In this document: one piece after another, positions 56,182 to 64,000 of the stretch
Layout: each line of letters begins with the position of its first letter
Numbering within the stretch: the stretch's first letter is position 1
NCBI RefSeq assembly: GCF_004115215.2
Contig: NC_041736.1
Coordinates: forward strand, 40,440,275 to 40,504,274
Reading direction: 5' to 3'
DNA from: Ornithorhynchus anatinus
Lineage: Eukaryota > Chordata > Mammalia > Monotremata > Ornithorhynchidae
Length of the DNA stretch: 64,000 bases
The notes under the pieces: model-generated
What the model was told of the DNA's origin: nothing
Databases searched by the model: none
Seen by the model: the letters and a program-made list of their open reading frames with translations, nothing else
Translations under genes and position numbers: made by a program

Positions 56182-57911
56182 GTGGGCTGGACTGGAGCGG
56201 GCTATGGGGGCGGGAGCGGGTCCTGGGGACTGGAGCTCTCAGAGGGCACGATCGGGCCTGGAGCGGATGACGGATGGAGGCCGTGAGGAGTTAGTCTCAC
56301 TGCTTTACCAGCGGGGAGGCCTACGAGCCCGGGGATGAGTTCAGGGAACTTCCCTGAAAGAGGAAAGACGAGGTAGCGGGTGGAAGGTGGGCACGGATAC
56401 CAGTGGGAAGACCCTCCAGGAGACACGTAAAACCACAAGCTGAGGGAGCCAGGAAGGTAACAAGGCCCGAAGCCCGGTCTCCAAAGTGGGAGGGCAGCAG
56501 TCTTCCAAGAGGGTGTGCGTGATATACCCTTACCGGAGCACCACTTCCCACCCTCCCCTCACTTTGGCTACAAACCACAAACCTCTGTCTCTCTGTGAGC
56601 CAGGAAACCCCCCGCCTCATGGTGGCCTGGAGGTACTGGGGGAATGCCAGAGTGCTGGGGAGAGAATCTGTAGGCCTGGAAGCTCCCACAGGGCAGGGAC
56701 CCGTATCTTTTGCTTCCGTTGTCCTCTTCCAAGCCCTCAGAACAGAACTGGCCCTCCAGAGATGCCCTGGGTGATGCTGCTGCTGCTGCTGATGATGATA
56801 AGGGAGGTGGGACTGGACCAAGACAGACCCCCTCCCCAGTCACTGTGGGGATTAGATGGTTTCAGAGGCCTCTTTCTCTTCTCCCCCTCCATACCAGTGA
56901 TGCTGAGGAGCGTCAGGGCCAAGTCCCAGTTAGATCTGGACTTAGAGATCTTCCCAGGATGTCTTCAGTTTGGAGTGGTTCTGCTTTGGACCATCCCAAA
57001 TCCCCAAGGTGATCCTGGATTACGGGCTACCCCGAAGCTTTCGTGGGCCTAGAGAGTCCTGGTGGATCAGCGGCTGGCCGAGTCCCAGCCTGACCAGGAT
57101 TCGGGCCCGCAGGGTGGATTAAAATTAATAGAGACATTCTGTTCACCCCTAAGAAGAGCGAGAAGGGGAAAGATTACTTACTTCGGGGGACGAGAAGGTT
57201 GGGGGAAGACAGTACTTGGGTTATGGGGAAAAGAACATAGATCATGCAAATTCTTGGATTTAAAAACTTCATTTTAGCAGTTTAGTTCCATCCTCCCCCG
57301 TCAGACTTTTTAGCGGGGCGGCTAACATGTAAACTGAATTATGCTTCTTCTCCTTTCTCCCTCCCACCCTCCACCTCCCTGTGGAAGTGCTAATGAGCAT
57401 CGAGTCTGCCAAATGGTAGGGAAAAGGAGAAGTAATAGTCGTTCCTTGAAAAATTCAGACTTGGCTGAGTGGAAATACAGAGGACGGCAATTCTTGCCAC
57501 TTGAGAACAGGATAAGAGAAACTCAGCTAAAATGGCACTGGGTTAGCTCTAAGAGTAGATTTTCTGTGGAGACCAGGTTAGGACTCTCTGAGGCAACTGA
57601 ATGCCCAGGAGAAGCTAAGGGTGTCTTAGCCCACTAGCTCTTTATGCCACCCTCCCCACCCCTTCCATCTTAGCCCTTTTCCAGCGTTCCCCTCTGTTGA
57701 ACTGCCTACCCCACTTGCCCCGCTGGCATCACTCTCCACCCCTCCATGCCCCCGGGCTCTCAGCATGATTCTGCCCAGCGTGGCTCGCTCCGACTCGGGC
57801 TCCAGGTTTTGCTCAGCTGAAAGCTTCAGGCTGAGAGGTTGTCCCACTCTCAAAGTTTGGCCCACCACAATCACCGGGCCACGGCTGGGGGACTAGCATA
57901 GTCTGGCCTTT

Positions 57912-58209
57912 TTTTAATGGTATTTAAGTGCTCATCTGGCCCTTTTCTTAATGGTATTTAAGTGCTTACTATGTACCAGCCACTGTACTAAGTTCTGGGA
58001 TAGATACACGCTATTCAGGTTGGACACAGTCCATGTCCCACATGGGTCTCCCGGTCTTAATCCCCATTTTACTGATGAGGGAACTGAGGCCCAGAGAAGT
58101 AATGTGACTTGCCCAAGGTCACACAGCAGACAAGTGGCGGAACCAGGATTAGAACCAGGTCTTTCTGACTCCCGGGCCCATGCTCTATCCACTAGACCAC
58201 ACTGCTTCT
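57912..58209 (-). mobile_element. Mon-1-type SINE, antisense, with duplicated tail scrap
   Basis: Full body from 57945 (TTAATGGTATTTAAGTGCTT) to CACTAGACCACACTGCTTC. The first 20 bp also occur separately at 57915-57936, a short local duplication. Confidence 0.85.
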
Positions 58210-58315
58210 GCTCTCTGCTTTGGTTTTTCCCTTCTCTCTGTGGCTCCCCTGGAAAAAGTCTAACATGCCCGGGAAGAGACAGCAAAAGTAGAAATTTGGT
58301 AGGTCCTGTAGAATT

Positions 58316-58588
58316 TATTATAATTACTGTGGTGTTTAATTGCTTGACTATATGCCAAGCACAGTGCTAAGCGTGGGGGTGGAGTCAAGATAATCTGATG
58401 GGATGCAGTCCTTGTCCCACAGGGAGGGACAACAGCTATTTTACCTCCATTTTACATGTTAGGAGGCACAGAAAAGTTAAGCAACTTGCCCAAGGTCACA
58501 AAGCAGACAAGCGGAGGAGCTGGGATTAGAAACCGGGGTCTCCTGACTCTCAGTCCTGTGCTCTTTCCACTGGGCCACCACTGCCAAA
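58316..58588 (-). mobile_element. Mon-1-type SINE, antisense, diverged
   Basis: Tail side TTATTATAATTACTGTGGTG, head side CTTTCCACTGGGCCACCAC. Several indels compared with consensus. Confidence 0.8.
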
Positions 58589-59194
58589 TCCAAATGACTT
58601 TTCATTGCTGAATTTACTGTTACTAAAGGCTCCAGGATGCTTGGGACTGTGAGTTCCCAGTCTGGCACGAAGACGATGGAGCCGGAGAGGTGATTTGGAT
58701 CCGGTGGACCCATTTTTGCCCCAGACCAGCTTCCTGGCCTAAGAGACCCCTCATAGGGGTCTGGTCAGATCTGGGGACCCCTCAGGAGTCCTGATGGGAT
58801 TCGGGCCTCCTCGGGCCTCTTGGAGGCTGTCACTGAATAGGCTCGGGGACTCTCCCCGAGGAGACCTCTTGGGTTGTCTCCGGGCCGGATGACTTCCACC
58901 AGAGAGGGTGACTGGGGGAGGAGAAGTCGGGCACCACTGGAAGCCGTTCTACGGCTCGGCCCACAGAATCCCCCAGTAGGCTCTGGAGGAATCAAAGTGG
59001 TGTACAACCGGGTTGGAACATCCTTTTGTCGAAGCTGCGAGAGCTGAGAGAAAAGAGGGCAAGAGAAAGGTGTCCTTTTGAGGGCCTTAGGTGCTGCCCC
59101 TTTAAAAGTGGGTGGACTGTAAAGGCCCAGAGAGTTCTGGCATGGGATCCTGTGGGAGTGGCAGGGAATGGAGCCCAGGAATAGATCTGTAAAC

Positions 59195-59370
59195 TAGAGG
59201 TGCAACCTCATTCTCCAGAGGTCATTCAGTCCAACCCTCTGCCTCCGGGGAAGGTCACCAATATTCCGTTCCAAAATATAGGCTTCTGTTCTGTAATTGA
59301 AACTCCCCATAGTAGGAGGGATCTACTTCCTCTGGAAACTCATTCCTTTATAGGGTCACGGGTGTGAGGG
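59195..59370 (+). mobile_element. Ancient CR1/L3-like fragment
   Basis: Has the order GTCATTCAGTCCAACCCTCT, a short gap, then GAAACTCCCCATAGTAGGA and GGAAACTCATTCC. This resembles the CR1/L3 3' region (AGTCCAACCCCCTGC followed by CATTCCAGTG-type sequence). Diverged, hence old. Confidence 0.4.
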
Positions 59371-60007
59371 GAGCAGCATCTAAGAGAGCCTAATGGGTTC
59401 CGGCAATTCTGAGGAAATGTTCACTGTTTGGGTGGAGCCTGAAGTGGACTCTCCAGGCGCCGGGCCAGTCCAAACTGACTAACCAGTAGGGAGTGGGGAG
59501 CGTGTGAAGTGAAGTCACTGCTGGTCCCTTTGCCGCGTTATTATTCTCTGAAGAGAACCTTGGGGAAGAACGGGCGACCGTAGTGAGACAACGACCTCAG
59601 GCTCCGCATGCAGCCTACTCCAGTTTCATCCAAGTGTTGCTGTGACTGTAGGACTGGACAACCCCTTCACAGATACGCCTTTTTTCCCTCCTTGGCCTTT
59701 TGTCCCCAGAATCTTCCTGGGGGACAAACAACAATTTTCTAGAGTAGAGATAGGGTCAAGAAGTAGCATCTTTGGTCATTTCAGAATGGCCCATTTGAGA
59801 AAATCCTCTCTGCTCATTGGCAGACAAGATTAGCAAGGTGGACTGAGTAGGGCATTATCGAGAGTGGCAGGTGCCTAGGAGGAGTAGCCTGAAGAATGGG
59901 AAGCAAAACTCTCTTTCAGAAATGAAGGAACAAAACCAAAACACAAAACTCAGCAGTTTGTGAATGCCAGATTTCCTCCAGCTGCTTCTTGCTTCCTTTT
60001 CTCCTCC

Positions 60008-60165
60008 TCCTCTAGATTATCAGCTCCTTGTGGGCAGGGAACGTGTCTACCAACTCTAGTGTACTCTACTCTCCCAAGTGCTTAGTACACAGTGTACTCT
60101 ACCCTCCCAAGTGCTTAGTACAGTGCTCTGCACAAAGTAAGCACTCATTAAATATCATTAATTGA
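60008..60165 (+). mobile_element. L2 tail with internal 45-bp duplication
   Basis: Starts GATTATCAGCTCCTTGTGGG and ends CATTAAATATCATTAATTGA. The segment GTGTACTCTACTCTCCCAAG with its continuation is present twice in a row. Confidence 0.8.
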
Positions 60166-61237
60166 TTCCTTCTCCTCCTCCTGTTTCTCCTTCTCCTCCT
60201 CCTCCTCCTTCCACCCTTCAAGCTGCTAAGAATACTGAATGTAAAGGAAAGCTAGCTGTTTTTTCAGTATTCAACATCCTGTCTCTGTTTCCATATTTGT
60301 ATGGTTTTTAGGTTGTAAAGTTCTTTAGCGAGGGAGTCTATTTTTACGCTATATTCAACATCCAGTTTATCATGGACAGTGCTTTACTATCTATAAAAAC
60401 TCCCTAGAAAATAGGGATCGGGGGAGGCTAGGTGAGAGGGGGGCGTTCAGCAGACAAGTTTTTCCAAGGGTGGTTTATCCTGATTGGTGTGTCGGGGCAG
60501 GGGGCAGGGGGGTGGGTGTGGTCCTAGGTATGCTGCCTGTTCTTGGCACCGAGAAAATGTTTGGGAGAGAAAGGGGTGGCTCTTGGACCTAGACCAGGGC
60601 CCCCTTGCATCCACAGTATTTGGGAGCTTCAAACTAATTCTCCAAAGTGATATCTGAGTGTTCCTTTTACCTTCTACCTTGCACTTCTCAAACTTTCTCT
60701 CCCCTCCGGTGGGAAACACTACCTAGAACCAAAACTTTCACCTCCCTCAAAGCAGCTTTCAACTTGTCCTTTCATCAGTCAGGCTTATTTTACCCTCCAC
60801 AACTCTCAGCCTCCCAGTCTTCCCAGCCCCCTAAACCACATTGCTGCCTAGCCCAGGGCTCATTAAGTTTCCTGAGGTGTTCTAGGGGCAGAGTTCCACA
60901 TTGCCCAACCCCCATGACCTCGGTGGACGGGCGGCCGTGCCCTAACTAAAACCAGCCTTGCAAAATCTAGCCTAGCTCCAGGATCTACCTGGGCCGGGTG
61001 TGGAGACCTGCACCCTCAATCTCCCCACTTCTGTACTGTGGTTTAAGGATATACCCCAGGTCCGGAAGGGAATCCAAAAACGGGGATGCAGGCCCAGATA
61101 TGGGGCTTATATGAGGCATCCAGGGGTGAGGGAAAGTGTTTCAGGAACCAAAATTTGTTATGGAGTGATCCTTCAAAAGGGAGAGCAGAGAGAATGACCA
61201 CAGAGGTTCACCTCAATTCAAAGTAATCCAGAAAAAG

Positions 61238-61348
61238 TCTTTGTGGGCAGGGAACGTGTCTGCCAACTCTGTTGTACTGTACTCTTCCAAGTGCTTAGTA
61301 CAGTGCTCTGCACACGGTAAGCACTCAGTAGATACAATTGATGATGAT
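61238..61348 (+). mobile_element. L2 tail fragment, sense
   Basis: CTTTGTGGGCAGGGAACGTG, then AGTGCTTAGTACAGTGCTCT, then a CAGTAGATACAATTGATGAT end. Confidence 0.85.
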
Positions 61349-61929
61349 CAAACCACACAAACTCACTCTCTCTCACTGAAGTAGTGGTTAAATTCTTTAA
61401 AAGACAGGTGCATTTAAATAATGTGCTGAGCAACTCAGCTCTTCTTTGACTCTAAACGCCCCAAAGAATTGAAAAACACAAAATCAAACCTCGTTGTAAA
61501 GATGAACTGTAAAGAGAACTCTTCCGCTCTATAACACCCTTGAGACTAAGGTTCATTTTCCCTCTACCTCTAGCTTCCCTGAAGCTTCCTGTAGGCTTTT
61601 CCAGGACTTGATGGAACTGCCTCTGAGCTTGCCCCAAAAAGCTTCCAGCCAATCTCCTCAATAGAAGACCCCTTATATTCCCCCTTCGATTCTGAAAATA
61701 TTCTGCCCTCTGAATGTCCCTGGTGAGTAGTTTCGTTATTGCTTCTGTTTCCCCCTTGGAGAAACTTCTCTGTCACAGCAGGAAGAGATTGACCACCTAA
61801 AACATTTACTGAGCGCATGCTGGGGGCAGATAACTGCCTAAAGGAAAAAGAAGCCAGAAGATTAGGTTTTAAACTAACTCTTCCCCAGTTTGATTATAAG
61901 ATCTCTGAAGGCAGGGCTGGTATTTTTCA

Positions 61930-62320
61930 CTTCTATTATAATAATAATATACTCTGCATCAGGCACTGTACTAAGTGCTTGGGGGGCGGGGGAGAGGAGA
62001 TACAAGCAAATCGAGTTGGACACAGTCCCTCTCTCATGTGAGGCTCACAGTCTCAATCCCCATTTTACAGATGAGGTAACTGAGGCACAGAGAAGTGAAG
62101 TGATTGCTCAGGGTCACACAGTAGACAAGTGGCAGAACTGGGAATAGAACCCATGACCTTGTGATTCCCAGGGTGATGGGTGGAGGCTCATCCATCATTG
62201 CTGACCGGAGAGTCCATCAGTTCAATTGTAATTACTGAGCTCTCACTTGTACTCTCCTTCTCCTCGGGGCTTAGGACAGCGTCCTGAGCACTAAGGGTGC
62301 TCAGTAAATGTGACTGATTG
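61930..62320. mobile_element. Mon-1-type SINE (antisense) followed by an L2 scrap (sense)
   Basis: The SINE body at 61935-62182 includes CCATTTTACAGATGAGGTAA. A diverged L2 end at about 62222-62320 (GTGCTCAGTAAATGTGACTG) follows. Confidence 0.7.
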
Positions 62321-63128
62321 TGTCCCTGCTTGCAGGCAGTGTGCTGAAGATAGGGCACACAAATTCATCTTCGTGGACACAAGAGACGGCAATACGTAAA
62401 CATGATCACAGCTGCACAGAAATTTATGAGTGTGAAGTATGTGGAGAGGTGAGAAAGGAGAGGCAGAGATGGGAACTGGAATGAGCAGGAATAGGGGCAT
62501 TTGGTTGGAAAGTCTTCCACAAAATTACAAAAAAGGATGGTTTGAGGGAGAGGAAGGGAGAAGGTATGTGCAGGGCACAGTGATTTCAAAGTGGCAAAGA
62601 ATGAAGCCTGAGCGTGAGATGGATGTATAGATGTGCCTGCACGTAATGTTGGGAAAATGAGGGCAGGTAGGCAGGCCAACGCCAATTATCGGAGGGCCAT
62701 AAAACCAAGAGTTGTAATTTCATGTGTGGGGCAGTTAGGCACTCTGCTGAGAGTCGAGAGGAGGCTGCGTAAAATGGATTACTTTGGGGAGGGTTTGGTG
62801 TAAGGGGACTGGCATAAAAAGCTAGAGCAGAAACCCAGGTGTGGGGCTCGTGGTCCCGGGAAATGAGGAAAGGGGGTAGGTGTGGTCTTGGATGAGAACG
62901 GTGCTCGAGCTTTGTGTCTCATCTGTGAGGGTTGAGGCATCTATTCCAGGGGTCGGGGACAAGATATTCCAGGATTGGAAAAACACGTCTTGGGGTTAGG
63001 GATTTCTGGGGGACGATATTCCAGAAAGCGCACAGCGAGGGGAACGGAGGGGACGACTGTCCGGGCAACTTTCCGATCCTGAAGCCCACCAGCTCCAGCC
63101 CGGGCATGGACATGCTAGTCTAGGTTTG

Positions 63129-63437
63129 GGCATCCTGGCAAGTCGTTTAACTTCTCTGTGCCTCTGCTATTCATTCATTCAATCATATTTATTGAGCACT
63201 TACTGCGTGCAGAGCACTGTACTAAGCGTTTGGAAAGTACAATTCGGCAACAGATAGAGCTGATCCCTACCCAGCGAGGGGCTCACAGCTATGTCATTTA
63301 TAAAACGGGGATTAAGACTGTGAGCCTTATGTGGGACAGGGACTGTGTCCCTCCTGATCAGCTTGCATCTACCCCGGCGCCTAATACAGAGCTTGGCTCA
63401 TAGTAAGCTCTTAACAAATACCATAAAAAAAAAAAAA
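63129..63437 (+). mobile_element. Mon-1-type SINE, sense, split by an antisense L2 tail
   Basis: SINE parts lie at 63129-63165 and 63291-63437 (ending in an A run instead of ATT repeats). The inserted L2 tail at 63166-63290 begins ATTCATTCATTCAATCATAT. Confidence 0.8.
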
Positions 63438-63451
63438 AATCCAACCCCAGG

Positions 63452-63865
63452 AAAGTCCAAACTAACTCTCTTCCCCCTCTTCAAAGCCCTACTGAGAGCT
63501 CACCTCCTCCAGGAGGCCTTCCAAAATTGTGCCCTCCCTTTCCCTCTGCTCCTCCTCCCCTCCCCATCGCCCCTACTCCCTCCCTCTGCTCTCCCCCCTT
63601 CCCCTCCCCACAGCACTGGTGTATATTTATATATTTATATATTCCTGATTAATCTATTTTATTAATGATGTGCATATATCCATGATACTATTTATGCATT
63701 TTGATGGCATTGACGCCCGACTACTTGTTTCGCTGTCTCGCCCCCTTAGACTGTGAGCCCGTTGTTGGGCAGTGACGGTCTCCGTTGCCGAGTTATCCAT
63801 TCTAAGCGCTTGGTCCAGTGCTCTGCACACGGTAGTTGCTCAATAAATACCACTGAGGGAATGAA
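63452..63865 (+). mobile_element. L2 3' end, long copy
   Basis: Same layout as the copy at 11925-12332: CTCACCTCCTCCAGGAGGCC, CT-rich part, AT-rich part, then GCTCAATAAATACCACTGAG. Confidence 0.85.
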
Positions 63866-63933
63866 GTCCCAGCTTCTCACTTTCAGCTTCCATCCTGGCT
63901 GCACTTGGGAGTGGTCCATCCCGGGCCTGGATA

Positions 63934-63955
63934 TGTGTGTGTGTGTGTGTGTGTG
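63934..63955. repeat. (TG)n microsatellite
   Basis: About 11 uninterrupted TG units just before the window end. Confidence 0.9.
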
Positions 63956-64000
63956 CACGTTGCCGGGGGAGGAGTTCTAAGCTCTCCCAACCCTCTCTGC

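Larger units (their letters stand above)
56182..64000 (+). other. TRIM54: TRIM54 intron 1 (incomplete)
   Basis: No exon matching the B-box, coiled coil or COS region of TRIM54 was found. 56182-57900 shows no recognised repeat. Later parts carry scattered SINE and L2 copies listed separately and an old CR1/L3-like piece. Confidence 0.6.

Overview
The window is vertebrate genomic DNA, almost certainly from a monotreme (platypus most likely, echidna possible). It holds spliced protein-coding genes with GT/AG introns and CpG-rich promoters. It is saturated with two retroelement families that dominate monotreme genomes: Mon-1-type SINEs (tRNA-like head, tail ending in ATT repeats) and the 3' ends of LINE2 elements (tail ending in CAATAAATACGATTGA). 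The two families share their terminal sequence, as expected if L2 mobilises the SINE.

The genes match human chromosome 2p23.3. From left to right: the last two coding exons of ZNF513 (+); complete SNX17 (-, 15 coding exons, 472 aa); complete EIF2B4 (+, 12 coding exons, 534 aa), divergent from SNX17 at a shared promoter; a 6 kb gene-poor interval; complete GTF3C2 (+, 18 coding exons, 916 aa); complete SLC30A3/ZnT3 (-, 8 coding exons, 385 aa), convergent with GTF3C2; a 9 kb repeat-rich interval; DNAJC5G (+, 4 coding exons, reading frame interrupted in exon 2); and exon 1 of TRIM54/MuRF3 (+), whose first intron fills the last 7.8 kb. All exon joins were checked for phase and length against the human proteins as I remember them, not by alignment.

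The gene set is a neighbourhood rather than a pathway: zinc-finger transcription factor, endosomal sorting nexin, translation-initiation exchange-factor subunit, RNA polymerase III factor subunit, synaptic-vesicle zinc transporter, cysteine-string co-chaperone and muscle RING protein.

The most notable points are: a different order and orientation of the SLC30A3-DNAJC5G-TRIM54 block relative to human, where MPV17 and UCN separate GTF3C2 from TRIM54; a five-copy tandem array of the ZNF143/THAP11-type motif in the SNX17/EIF2B4 promoter and an inverted pair of the same motif at GTF3C2; a minisatellite grown from a 33-bp internal piece of a SINE; SINE tails lying directly against splice acceptors of SLC30A3 and DNAJC5G; clustered small indels in DNAJC5G exon 2 and TRIM54 exon 1; and an EIF2B4 stop codon embedded in its own poly(A) signal. 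I saw no retrovirus-like element, no free-standing RNA gene and no CRISPR array.
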